Both the position numbers and the translations under genes were made by a program. The notes beneath the pieces are model-generated. The model was not told where the DNA came from. It did no database searches and saw only the letters and a program-made list of their open reading frames with translations. Of a DNA stretch of 64,000 nt, positions 47,880-59,164 are shown piece after piece. The DNA comes from Entonaema liquescens. Lineage: Eukaryota; Ascomycota; Sordariomycetes; Xylariales; Xylariaceae. Positions within the stretch are counted from its first letter, which is position 1. Each line of letters begins with the position of its first letter. The stretch lies in NCBI GenBank assembly GCA_902805475.1, contig CADCSX010000002.1, positions 3,534,001-3,598,000 on the forward strand. Reading direction: 5' to 3'.

Positions 47880-49649
47880 ATGGAGAAGGGAGTTGAACAA
47901 CCAGACGCGACCGCCGATGCACCGCGGCCGGTCGATACGGGATCGGTCGGCGATAGGGATGTCGCGATTGCAATGGTCGGAGAGGAAGGGCATGCAGTTG
48001 ATCCCGTCGTTGTCCAACGTGCTGTTCGCAAGATCGATTGGTTTTTGATACCGGCTATGACTGTTGGCTGTAAGTCGTCTCATTCATTTCCTAAGAATAT
48101 ATGGCTGATTTTTATATTAAGACGGGCTCGTGTATTACGATAAGGTAACCTTACATATGTTCCAATAACCACACATTGTCCCAACACTTACATGGTCTCT
48201 AGGCTATTTTGGGATCTGCAGCCCTGTTTGGCATGACGGCAGACTTGAAGCTCAGCGTCCCGGATCCACGGCACCCACCCGCAGTTGATACGTCGCGGCT
48301 CAGCTGGGCAACATCCATCTTCTATTTTGGGATGCTCGGTGGGCTTTATCCCATGTCATATGCTCTCCAGCGCTTTGAGACAGGCCGTGTGCTCGGCGGC
48401 GTTGTTGTGCTCTGGTCTTTAATTTGTATGCTCACCGCTGCAGTGACCACTCATCAGGGGCTCTACGCACAGCGCTTCTTCCTGGGCTTCATCGAAAGCG
48501 TTATCCCTACGGGGTTTATGTGCATCATCAGCGGGTTTTACACGCAGCAAGAGCAATCCTTGCGACAGAGCTGGTGGTTTTCTTCGACCGGGCTTTGGAC
48601 GATCATAGGTGGTGCGCTTAATTATGGGTTTGCCCAAATAACAGGTGGTGGTCTACGCCGTTGGCAGTACATCTACCTCCTAGCTGGATGCCTTACATTC
48701 CTTTTCGGTCTCTTTTGCTTCGCCGTACCGAGCTCTCCCGTGTCGGCGTGGTTCCTCACTAAAGAAGAGAGGTTTGCTGCGGTGGAAAGACTACGATATG
48801 GCCAGACTGGTGTTCGCTGTACCAAGTTCAAATGGCCTCAATTGAAGGAGGCCGTGCTCGATATCAAAATATGGCTAATAGCTATCATGATGGCCTCGGC
48901 TTATACTGTCAATGGTGCAGTTTCTGGCTTCGGTCCTCTGATTGTGTCAACTTTTGGCTGGAGTACCTTAGAGTCCATCGTCTTCCAATTCCCACTAGGA
49001 GGTTTATGCTTGATTGCAATTCTCCTCACTGGTTGGCTTGGGTCTCGCTACCCGAACATTCGCATATTGATGCTGATTGTCTGTTGTCTGCCCGTCATAG
49101 CAGGTTGCGCCATCATCTGGAGGAGCCAGTGGACGTACCACGCAGCAGCACCGGTAGTGGGTTATACGATCACAGGTACCTTTGGCGCCGTAGTAAGTTT
49201 AATCATCACGATTGGCATGTCTAATGTTGCCGGGCACACAAAGAAGAGCTTTACCTCGGCGACTATCTTCGTCGCATATTGTGTTGGTATGAGTCCCTAA
49301 CCCCTCAATTCAATAGGTCAAGATATTTACTTACAATTTAATAGGAAACATCATCGGACCACAGTTGATTAAGAGTCAGACTAAAGCATCTCATTATCCC
49401 GAGCTCTGGCTCGGGCTTATTATATGGTTCGTGCATGACTTCCAATTGTCGCCAACCTGAATCATCGTCTAATTTTTCTATCGCAGTTATTGCATCACTA
49501 TCGTGGCTTCGATAACCCTCTTCCTTGTCCTCAGACATGAGAACCGTAAGAAGGAGTCCTCAATGGTGGAAGATGAAACTGAGAGAGCCAAACTTGCATT
49601 TCAAGATCTTACTGATAAAGAAAACCCGTATTTCAGATATGTCATGTAG
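47880..49649 (+). CDS. MFS transporter, DAL5/allantoate permease-like
   Basis: Five exons (47880-48069, 48122-48144, 48203-49286, 49345-49426, 49487-49649) give 513 residues. The 23-nt exon 2 restores the family signature GLVYYDKAILGSAALFG, where Tyr-Asp-Lys replaces the more common LDR. YALQRFETGRVLGG, a GFIESVIP motif and FVAYCVGNIIGPQ follow in the expected order. Twelve helices can be counted. It is an organic-anion importer of the plasma membrane with unknown substrate. It is a second member of the family found at 19,093-20,941 but clearly divergent from it. Reading frame and splice sites are intact. Confidence 0.9.
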
Positions 49650-49776
49650 GCTTGAAATAGAGATAGCCGATGAATCACACCAAACCTAATTAAATACGTC
49701 GCCCTCAATTATCATTCAGCAAAAACGTCTGGCTATTTCTAGTAGCTATTATCTCGCGCGGGTAAATTTTTCGTTT

Positions 49777-50088
49777 TTACTTGGTCATCCCTGAAGTTGA
49801 CTTTGGGTGTGAACCGAATATGCTTTTAAAGCGCGTTGAAAACTTATTAGGTGATTTCACTTCTCCTTCAGAAATGGAGCTCAAACTCATTAAACTGGTT
49901 CTGCGGCGTTTTATTGCGTCGCTAATTGATGTCTTATCGTGTACCATAGCCTCCTCCCATGTTCCTGAATACCAAAAAGCTGTTAGCAAGTCCACGCCAT
50001 TTTCAAATGAATCAAGAGTGATATAGCGCATACGGATGTTCCCTGCGCCTCCTATTCCAAATGACCTGCGGCGTTCATCTCCGACCAT
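49777..50088 (-). CDS. Small DUF3602 protein
   Basis: Two exons (50088-50034, 49964-49777) give 80 residues. The motif FGIGGAGNIR matches the GRGGAGN core of the fungal DUF3602 family, with Ile in place of the usual Arg. The 69-nt intron (50033-49965; GTATGC, TTGCTAACAG, TTCAG) is in frame and stop-free, so the unspliced frame reads as 103 residues. The joint gives GAGNIRTWEEAM. Good acceptor-like sequence (CTTAACTCATCCCAG) just upstream of the first ATG suggests a further 5' exon that I could not place. Function unknown. Confidence 0.65.
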   Translation of the reverse strand: MVGDERRRSFGIGGAGNIRMRYITLDSFENGVDLLTAFWYSGTWEEAMVHDKTSISDAIKRRRTSLMSLSSISEGEVKSPNKFSTRFKSIFGSHPKSTSGMTK

Positions 50089-51452
50089 GACCGGTGTGCT
50101 TCGGCTTAGGGTGCGCGTCGCTGGGATGAGTTAAGGAAATTATACATAAGAATTCTCTGTACTACCGGAGTTGATGAGCAGCATGTAGAAAATACTGGAG
50201 TAGAGACTTAGCTCCGGATCTGCTTTATTATGGATAACGGGGCGAAAAGGACTATTATGAATATCGAGACAATGGCGTGCATTAATATTGTCAGTGGCAT
50301 GATGTCCTCACTCGTCTCACTGGCGACTCATTCCTCTTCTTGAAGATAACTTACTCGCTTCTCATTGGCTCCCCACGGCCAATTCTATGTTCGCATATCC
50401 GGAACAGGCATTTCATCGGGAATGATGTCGTCATGTCCCGAAAAGCTTAAATGATTCGTGTGGCAGTCGATCGACGTTGGAGATAGGGGCGCAAAGCATT
50501 ACTGGCTCTACAGTGTCAAAGGCCGCTGAATAACAATGTTACCTAATGGCTTTGAGTTAGCTTCTGCTGGTTTTCCCAAGTGATCCTCGTAGCTTCAAGT
50601 CAGTTAACTGCCCACCAATTGTCAACTATATAGCGCGAAGAATTTGATATAAGGACGGATGAGCCGTCTTAATTGAGACAGGTGCAGGACCTTCCCAACC
50701 TGCGCATGGGGAATAACAGTCGTGTCACTTACGAGATTGCCCACCGAGTAAGAAATCCTCTGATCTTATCAAGCTAGACGCGATGTTTCAATTACCACAA
50801 TGGGATAGGAGCTCCCTTCTCTACGGGACGTTCTCATGAGGAAGATCAATTTACCTCCAGGCGTCAACCGCCAGTCAAACGCTCTAGTAACGAACTCTAG
50901 TTAAGTAGTAGAGCAGAAGACAAACGGGAACCTATACTTCTAAGCCATGTTCTATCCAATAATATTGTCTCGTCCCCAATCATTGTACTGGACTCTCACA
51001 TGGCTGTTATAGTATTGTATCGAGCGAAGATACGACGTTGTCAGTGTAGAATAGGGGCTGAATTAGAATGGGAGAGAAATCATGTTAGATTGGCAATCGT
51101 ATGAATTAATGCCATAGTTAACTTATGCACTTTGAAGCTCTTCTCGCAATACTTGAAATCTGTATAATTTTCAGTTAGTACAAGATTTCTATCGAGTCCG
51201 TGTGTAGACTTGTTGAAGGTGTAAGTTATCACAGTTACCTGTGGGCAGTGTTTGGTTTAACTGTAGGTGATTGGCTGCACGCATCAGGTGGGTCTCAGCT
51301 GGTGCTCAGCTACGAAACCGAAAAACCTTCGGATACTTGAATATCATCTTATCGTGGAGCTGTTAAATGCATACCATACGTAGCCAGAGACATCTTTACT
51401 TGGGGTTTTTGCGACTTGTTCAAAAGCAAACGTCACACCCCAAATAATAATC
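50089..51452. other. Divergent intergenic region, 1.36 kb, no gene seen
   Basis: The region lies between DUF3602 and RINT1. It may hold an extra 5' exon of the DUF3602 gene near 50,090-50,200. Otherwise no coding signal. Confidence 0.45.
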
Positions 51453-53989
51453 ATGGCCATAAATGCGCCAACACCTTCCTACTCTAGGGTACCCGATATC
51501 AGATTGGAGGATTACCTCGATGACAAGCTCCAGTCTAGTACCGACTTCGAGAACCTCGACAACCTAATAGCAAGCGTCGAAGTCCAACGCAGCCAACTCC
51601 AAACACAGCTCGACGATGCCACTAAGGAACTTGAAGATGCTCGCCGTGCCGCCGAGGACCACCAAGGCGGAATCGCCCGGTCAATACGCGAGTTTAACGC
51701 GCTACAGGAGAGCATCGATGCTCGCTTGAAGATAGTTGCTGGGTCTAGCGCACCCGACGAAGCCATACGACGTCTCGAGCAACCCATGAAACAGCTCCGC
51801 AAAATCGAGCTTGCTCATCAATACGTGTCGCTGCTGCAGGATGTTGAGAATCTGAGGCTTGAGGCCCGTTCTCATCTGCCCCGAGATCCTAAAGCCGCAT
51901 TACAACCCTACTCGAGGCTCAAGAAGTTGAGCGTACGACTGAAAGAATTACAGGGAGCTGCCGACCAAGCTGCCACGCATCTCGTAAGCTATGTCGAGGG
52001 AATTACAGAGAGTTTATGGGATGAGATGAAGCATACCATGTCCGAAGAACTAGAAAATGTTATAAAGAAGCGCAATTGGCCGCAAGGAATTGACGTTAAT
52101 GCCGAGATGGACGCTGAATGGCTACAGTGCTTTGAGAAGCTCGTCGATCTGCAGGCACCCGAGGTGCTTTATTCTGAGAAAGTAATTCCGTTACTTCCTT
52201 TCGAAGTAATGGCAAAACCTTTCGTCCAGTGGTTCCGATTTCAGTTCATGGGTAATAACGCGACAAGTGGTCCCCAGTCATTTGGGACTTTCTGTGTACC
52301 TCAGTTCCTAGCACTCATCGACAAATGGGAAGGTTTCTTCCGAGACAATGTAGGCTATGTCCTGGTATCTCGATTCCAGGAAACCAAAGTACGGGGTCAA
52401 TCGGTCTACATTGATCCCGCGTGCGCTTTAATTACGGTACTGCTGCCCGTACTGAGGGAGAAGGTCGATACTCTAGTCCAACACGGCCTCAAGAATCCGC
52501 AATTTTTAAGCAGTCTTATGGTGCAGCTAATGGATCTTGACGATGAGATAAGATCGCGATATAACTATGACGGCGGTGATCCAGACCAAGGCTGGGCCGG
52601 CCTAACCTCAGAAGTGTTAGAAAAGCATTTTGATGATTGGTTCAAAGCAGAGAAGGACTTTGCTCTAGAGCGCTACCGCGTCATTATGGATTCTGCAGAT
52701 GCTCGAAATATCGATTACGATTACAGCACCGCTGGGAAGATGAAGCCAACATTTGGTGCTGTAAGAGTAACGGATTTATTGAAGTCCGTCACATCCCAAT
52801 ATGAACGAGTTCGCAGGTTTTCTCACAAACTCCGATTCCTCATTGATATCCAGCTGGAGATTCTAGATGACTATCACGACCGCTTTAAAGACTCATTAGA
52901 TGCGTACTATACGATTACCTCGACTTTGGGTCGTACTCTTCATGGTGTTACCAAGGAACAAACCGCTGCCTTAGAAGGCACGGGAGCATTTGAGACCCTC
53001 TGTAAGGTTTTGGGTAGTTCTGACCACATTATTGCTACCCTAAAGGATTGGAGTAACGAGGAGGTAAGATTTATCTGCCAAGAATAGCGTACTACGTTGA
53101 GCTCGTTGCTGACTTTATAGTTTTTCGTATCTATGTGGGAGCAGCTCCATGCCAGAGCTAAGCGCACTAACGGCGATGGTAATATTGCCACCGGAATGAG
53201 CTATGAAAATGTGAAAGATAAGACCTCAGCGGATATTGGCTCTGATGGTGATGGTGGCATCCTATTTGATGAAACCATCGCTGCATACACTCGCCGTCGG
53301 AAGACTGCTGAAGAATATCTTGTCACAGCCCTGATTGACTCACATCAGAAAGCATTTCGCCCGTACTTTGCTAAGGCCCAATGGACCACGATTAGCGCCG
53401 ATACTCATTGTAAGCTCTATTATTCGAAACGTACCACAAGTTGGCATGCTAATATCAACAGTGGAAACTTCTCAACTTTCTATAACTCCAGAATTAGATG
53501 AACCTTTGAAGGTAAATTCCACTTTCAGATTATAAGCCCGCAATATCGCTGCTCACGCTACTTCTTTAGATACTCAAACGGAACCTTAACTTTCTTGCTT
53601 CCGCCCTAAGCACCGCCGTCTATCGCCGGGTATGGCGAGAAGCATTGGAAAAGCTACAGGACACAATATGGACAACCGTACTCATGGCGCAGGGTTTTAC
53701 GACGCTCGGTGCCACCCAGTTTGCAAGAGATTTGGAAGCTATCGCTTCTCTGATAGACCGTCATATCCCCGATGGTTCTATCGCACTAGAGACACTACGG
53801 GATGGCGCAAGGCTACTGAGCTTGCCTCTGGAAAGCATAGACGGGGCCATATCTCTCCGACAAGCCAACGACCGCGCCTTTACAGATAACGCCGAAGCAA
53901 AGAAACTTCTGGCCGAACTAGACATAGAATCACTTACCCCGGCAAATGCCAGGAAGATCCTACAGAGGCGCGTCGAAAATAGCGAATAG
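51453..53989 (+). CDS. RINT1/TIP20 family vesicle-tethering protein (Dsl1/NRZ complex)
   Basis: Four exons (51453-53063, 53121-53409, 53462-53511, 53570-53989) give 789 residues. The N-terminus has a coiled coil (about residues 27-90: LIASVEVQRSQLQTQLDDA). The RINT1/TIP20 domain follows with VQWFRFQFMG, LLKSVTSQYERVRRFSHKLRFL, IQLEILDDYHDRFKDSL and a conserved C-terminal block RRVWREALEKLQDTIWTTV. This peripheral subunit tethers Golgi-derived COPI vesicles at the ER. Splice sites are canonical and the frame is intact. Confidence 0.93.
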
Positions 53990-54216
53990 ATGAAATTTTG
54001 TCTGCCTTCTATAGGCCCCATATCTAATTCAATTTGCGCCCTGATTCCGGTCCAAGTGCGAAGTGTTGAATTGCTCCCAAATGAGATCTACCGTGATAAA
54101 CCCCCTATCTTACTCATCTTTGGTTGAAACCCAACGCCTTATCATATAATCTAAAGCCCAGATGTTACTCACTCTCCTTACCCACGTTTACTCGATTTTC
54201 ATTTTCTTCTTGCTTT

Positions 54217-55408
54217 TTAACTGATAGCACGCATCGTCGCCTCCACCACGGCAAACGTACCCGCGCTGACGGGCATAGCTCGCAGAAGCGTAGGTCCGAT
54301 ACCCTTCCAGAAACCCCGCGCCCCCTCAGCCTTCCAGGTCTGCGAAAAGCAGTCGCGCATCGTCTTATACCGCATCTCGCCGCCGAACCCATCCGTCTGC
54401 ATCTTGCTCTTGACGACGTCAAAGGGGTAACTCGCGAGCCAGAGGGCCTCGCCAGCCAGTCCGCCATACAGCGCAACCTTGTAGCTGGGGATGTCGGCGC
54501 GCGCGACACGGTTCCGCGCCGCGTCCGCCATCATCAGGTACTCGAAGGTCAGGAACCAGGTGCCGTAGGCAGCGGCCTCACGCCAGATCGTCACCGCCTC
54601 GCCGCGGTATAAACCGCGTAGTACACCACCGCCGCGCGAGGACAGCTGGCGCACACAGTCGAGGGGACCCGCGTACAACCGCGCAGCCCCGTGGGGTTGT
54701 GTCTGCAGCCGGATACGCACGTGCTCGATGGGCCCTGAGATGACGGAGTTGGCGACGCCCGCGAAGGCACCGGCCGCGAAGTACTGGCCAAACGACAAGT
54801 CCTTGGATAGCGGGGCGGAGGAGGTGGAAGCGTTCTGGGCTTCGAAGTAGCGGCGCGCGTACCCGAAGGCGCCGAATTGGATGGATACACAGGCGCCGAT
54901 GCCCAGAAGGGGCGTTAGCGTGCCTTTGTAGAATGCGAGGGGGCCCTCTTTGGCGTAGATGGAGGTCGCGGCATCGAGGGCGGATTTGTAGGCCGTGCTC
55001 GTCTGGAGCCGGACTTTGACGATGTCGAAGGGTTGACCTGGATGAGAGTTAGTTGTGCGTATGGGAGCTTTTTCTGAAGTTAATCTTGATATAAATATCC
55101 TAACACAGTAATTTTGACTTCGCCCGCTTCATAGCTAATACGATTCTGGCTCGTCAAAGCTACGGTGTTTCGTTTGGATTATATCTGATATGTTGTCGCA
55201 CCATGGTTTCTTCGCTTATAACTCAACCTCCCCAATAGTCATTGTGGCTTATGAAGACATAATGAAATAAAGTTATAAAAGATAACGTACCTATTAAAAC
55301 TTGGGCAACTCCTCCGGCGGCCCCTGCAAATAAGTCCTTAGCCGTATCAAGAGCGCCGCCTTTGGCGTCGAGGTCCTGGGCTGCGTCTCCCATGCCTGCC
55401 CCGCTCAC
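54217..55408 (-). CDS. Mitochondrial carrier protein (SLC25), YMC1/carnitine-carrier-like
   Basis: Two exons (55408-55291, 55037-54217) separated by a 253-nt intron give 312 residues. Three carrier repeats show the PX[DE]XX[KR] motifs: GQPFDIVKVRLQTS (joined across the intron), GPIEHVRIRLQTQ and YPFDVVKSKMQTDG. The second motif with Glu-His-Val-Arg and the overall pattern are closest to yeast Ymc1/Ymc2 and the carnitine/acyl-carnitine branch. It is an inner-membrane transporter. The coding region is markedly more G+C-rich than its surroundings. Confidence 0.92.
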
Positions 55409-56669
55409 GATTCAATCGGGAATAACACAAATTCTCTTGGTTTTATATTGAATACTTAGAAAGTGTCACGTCTTGCGTGAAGAAAAAGTCAATTGGGATT
55501 TTAAGTTCGGCTTCGTGGCTGTGAAAATGCTATGTAACAGAATGAAGTCTCGTTAAACCGTTAAATAACCTTCGCCGATGTAGGAGATGAAATGAAGTTC
55601 AGGTGAAAGATATAAGGGTTCACCTTATCGGGGACCTCTTTTTGGTGGGGCACGAAAAGTACATACACAGATACGGAGGGGTTATCGATAGTAGAGGGAG
55701 GTCAAGGAGTTAAAGTTTGGCGTTGGCGTGCTATACTTTAGAGTATGGCGTAATTTAACTCTTAAGGACTCCTCAGCGTAGGTAACTTAGTTGATGTTTA
55801 CATAATCTTACCATAGGACATATTTTGATGCAGTTAAACGTATAAGCGAACCAACCAACTACCTGAGATACTTACAGCTCAAGCCCGAGATGAAATAAAA
55901 TTTTAAATTCGATAACTAACTAAAATTAATAGGCATATTCTTAGTCTTTTCTCAGTCTTTATTCGGGTAACTAAGCCAAGTAATGGAACCAGGTAAGTTT
56001 ATACCTAGCTGCTAAACTCATCTCACGGCGCACACCCACTCCCATAATTTCATATATCTCAGAGTTAATACAATATCTTACTAAAGCTGAATCTACGGGG
56101 AGGCCAGAATTCATCGAACTAATCCTCTGGCGCCAGTAAAATCGTAGTTTGAAAACTTAAAGTCTCGTAGTTCTAAAATTCTACAACATACCAACGGTTC
56201 ATACCCTCATAGATATCTTTCGTACTAATAATATTGAAGTTTACCTCCCGCCGATTTCGTGCACTCGCCTTGAATTTTAACCCTATGCAATGATTATTTG
56301 TCAACTTTATGGTTACCTGTCTTGCTTCATTAAATTCAGTGTATCTGTAATTTCAGCAATCCTAAACTGCTAGGACCGCCACACCATACTCTCGCGCACC
56401 CATATATATATTGGCCTGGTCAATATGAATCTACTCATATACTATTCTTCGTTTTCTTCATTTTTTAGTTTCTCCCTGATTTTCTCCCCGAGTAATACTT
56501 ATACTGAGCTACAGTATCTTTTCACTCTACTACTATTTGATCACAAGTATTTAACATCTACCTATCTCATCATGCAATACATATACTTACCTAATTTATT
56601 AAGCTAATGATTTCGTAGAAAAACAGGTTTCTTACTTTTGTATTGCATTTTCTACCGGTTGCTTCCAAA
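55409..56669. other. Intergenic, 1.26 kb, no gene seen
   Basis: A+T-rich region upstream of both the carrier and the RNase H-like gene. I see no repeat or RNA gene. Confidence 0.45.
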
Positions 56670-57281
56670 ATGGGCTACATTATGGAATTTTGGGTCAACG
56701 GCGCTTGCAAACATTGCGTGCGCCGTGGTAGTATTGGAGTGGGCACAGCCTGCCTAACGGATCAACAAGGAAAAGCCCGCGCAATCTATCAAGAGTACAT
56801 GATTAATTGGCTCAACCCAGCCTCTAATACAAGAGCTGAGTTATGGGCCGTTATCGTGGCGCTTAGCAGTGCGCTGAAATTACGCAAGCAGCTGCGGGTA
56901 CGCAGTCGCCTAGGCGTATTCATATTCACGGACTCGCCATATGCTGCAACGTGTCTGTTGATATGGATATACCGGTGGCGTGATAACAATTGGATAGATA
57001 TAAACGGGGTGGCCGTACCGAACAGCGACCTGATGAAGACGATTCTCGACGTTGAGGATGAGGTGAAAGCTTTCGGGATAGTCAACTATTGCTTTTGCAA
57101 CGCATCCGACAATACTGATGCCATCCTCGCTAGCCAAAAGGCCTTGGATGATATTCCACTAGAAGGAGAGGGGATTCATCCCAGGGAAGTAGGTCGAGTA
57201 ATTATACCGTCAGAAGAACAGAGAACCCATACCCAGGGAGAGAGACGAGGAGATGCGCCTTCAAGAGCAACCGGCGCCTAA
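56670..57281 (+). CDS. RNase H-like fold protein, active site incomplete
   Basis: A single exon of 203 residues from the ATG at 56670 (context CCAAAATGG). The RNase H1 order is visible: first strand FWVNGACK, acidic helix NTRAELWAVIVAL, strand VFIFTDSPYAA and terminal helix DNTDAILASQKAL. Three of the four catalytic carboxylates (Glu, Asp, Asp) are in place. The first, normally Asp in VDGAC, is Asn. The C-terminal 40 residues are hydrophilic and probably disordered. It may be a retired retroelement or host RNase H domain, or a stand-alone fungal RNase H-like protein without nuclease activity. Confidence 0.65.
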   Translation: MGYIMEFWVNGACKHCVRRGSIGVGTACLTDQQGKARAIYQEYMINWLNPASNTRAELWAVIVALSSALKLRKQLRVRSRLGVFIFTDSPYAATCLLIWIYRWRDNNWIDINGVAVPNSDLMKTILDVEDEVKAFGIVNYCFCNASDNTDAILASQKALDDIPLEGEGIHPREVGRVIIPSEEQRTHTQGERRGDAPSRATGA

Positions 57282-57579
57282 TACGGGGTTGTGTCTAGTC
57301 ACGTATCAGATACCGGCATTTACATGGCCAGGTCATATGCCTGTTCACGATGACTTTTCTTCCAGACAACCAACTTCCGCGGAGACACTTTCGTGACGGG
57401 CGAAAGGCAGATGGATTTAGGAAGCCATGAAGCTCAAATTTAGAATCGATTTTATCGTTATTAAATTAAACTCTAGTTGCTTGATGATTTCTACTGCGCT
57501 GCCATAACTTCCTGCAGCGTACGTCTAACCATTACATACTTCTCGCAGCACGACAAACTCTATATACAGGGTAACACGG

Positions 57580-58795
57580 CTAAGCTAAGACAAATAGAAG
57601 GGAGTACAATATGGATAGGCCAATATAACCTTTATAACACCGAACCCCTCCAACACTTCCCTCTTGCGTCGTGGATGACGCTGTTGGGATGGGAGCAGCC
57701 TCTGAATTCGTCCCTTCTGGGAGGGGTGCTGAAGTTATAGTTGGTGACGATGCCGAAGTCGTAGTTAAAGACGCAGAACTAGAACCTGAACTTAAACTCG
57801 CACTCGAACTCGAACTTGAGCTTGCAACACTTGATGAGACGGAAGTGCTCTGTTCTTGTGACGTCGTGGCTGTAGTTGTAGGCGCCTCCGAACTTGTCTC
57901 CTCAACAGACGTGCTCGTGCTACTTATCGATGATGAAGTAGTCTTACTAGATACCGCCGTGGAACTGGATATTGGTGTAGACGTCTTGCCCAGCTTTGAC
58001 TTGACCCATTCCGCAGCTGCGCTAGAGTACACATCAAAGTAGTTCAAATGATTCTGGACATTGCGACTCCCTTTCCCATCGCCCACTGCACAAATCGGAT
58101 CATCTCCCTGGCACCAATCTCGGAGCACTCCCGCGAAGCCGTTGAGACCCTCGAGTTGCTGGCCGCCTCGGGGAAATAAACCATTGATAGATGCGCCTTC
58201 TAGCGTATTATACGGCTAGTTGGCAGTGTGGCGGGTATCGCCAAAAAGAAGGGCAGCAACAACTACATGGCGAATTGCCGTGCTAGAAAATACTCCTTTC
58301 TCGACGCTGTGCCGTACGCTAGATAGGATGGGGACTGGATCCAAACTTACTCGTATTCCCTGGGGCTGAATTTGGGTCTAAGCCTGGGGCAGAAGGCGTC
58401 GTACAGCCCTGGAAGAAAACACCACCGCCGCCGCCGAGGATGTCGCCCAACACATGCGCGCCTTGAGAATAACCGCTGACGACGAGTTGCGTCTTCGGGC
58501 ATCTCTTGTTATAAGCGGTTATCTGTTCGACTCCGGCTTTGCGACCTTCCTCCACGGCACCGCAATATTCGACCTCCAAGGCATTATTAAACGCGATATC
58601 CTCATAATCACAACTCTCGAGCCCCGAGCAAATAGCCTGGACGAGTTTCCCCTGACGGCCTGGGTACGGCTCATTATTCCCTCGAGAAAGGAAGATGTGG
58701 ACGTCGGTGCACGTGTCCGAGCCCGTCTCCTGCGCAGTAACAGCCGCCAAGAAGACGGATGCCGACAGCAAAACCCAGCGTCGAAAATCCGGCAT
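57580..58795 (-). pseudogene. Cutinase-family (CE5) secreted esterase with Ser/Thr-rich GPI-type tail; in-frame stop
   Basis: The start at 58795 gives a signal peptide (RRWVLLSASVFLAAVTAQ); an in-frame ATG at 58840 is less likely. Exon 1 (to 58351) has DVHIFLSRGNNEPYPGRQG and the nucleophile elbow GYSQGAH. An intron of about 55-80 nt follows, with GTAAGT donor and uncertain acceptor. Exon 2 has ALLFGDTRHTAN, then PYNTLEGA, DWCQGDDPICAVGDG with the catalytic Asp region and HLNYFDVYSS with the His. Between TAN and PYN lies a TAG codon (58216-58218) where CE5 enzymes usually have Gln or Ser. The tail is about 100 residues of Ser/Thr-rich sequence ending in a hydrophobic stretch (GYIGLSILYSLLFVLA), typical of GPI anchoring. 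Apart from the stop the reading is intact, so this is a recent loss, a CAG to TAG change or a base-call error. Confidence 0.8.
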
Positions 58796-59083
58796 GGCGA
58801 ACAGCAGCGGAAGAAGACGGTGAGAGGAAGCAGTGGTCACCCGTGGAGTTGAAAAAGAATTTATGTATGATCGACGTCGCCGGGAATCATAGCCTTTTCG
58901 AGTTGTTTACGCATGACCGCTCCGAGCTACCTAGGTTAAAGACGGTAGCTAACAGCGTGTTGATGGATCAAGAGATAAAGTTATATCGAACTATTTAAAC
59001 ATCCTAATTTGAACATCCTAGGTAAATTCGTATTTTCGTATTCAGCTTCGTTAATCTCACTCAGTGGGTACGTACTTAAGTTG

Positions 59084-59121
59084 GAGGGGGGGGTTACCGA
59101 CCCCCCCTAGATACCGACCCC
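59084..59121. repeat. G-run/C-run hairpin and TACCGACCCC direct repeats at edge of A+T-rich block
   Basis: Eight G (59086-59093), the spacer TTACCGA and seven C (59101-59107) form a perfect short hairpin. TACCGACCCC occurs at 59095 and again at 59112. Similar C-rich ends are seen in Fot1/pogo-type fungal transposons, so this may be the end of a degraded element. No matching right end was found. Confidence 0.4.
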
Positions 59122-59164
59122 TTGTCAGATGGGCCAATCATATCGTAAGGACTTACTAAGAATT

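Noticed and set aside
54124..54612. 162-residue plus-strand frame
   Set aside because: It is antisense to the G+C-rich mitochondrial carrier exon, where long chance frames are expected.
56425..56607. Hydrophobic 60-residue plus-strand frame
   Set aside because: Driven by T-rich composition upstream of the RNase H-like gene; no conserved pattern.
57671..58042. Acidic, Val/Glu-rich 123-residue plus-strand frame
   Set aside because: It is the antisense shadow of the low-complexity Ser/Thr-rich tail of the cutinase-family gene.
58130..58350. Cutinase TAG codon explained as the end of a longer intron
   Set aside because: An intron reaching CAACTAG would remove the conserved ALLFGDTRHTAN segment, so an in-frame stop is the simpler reading.
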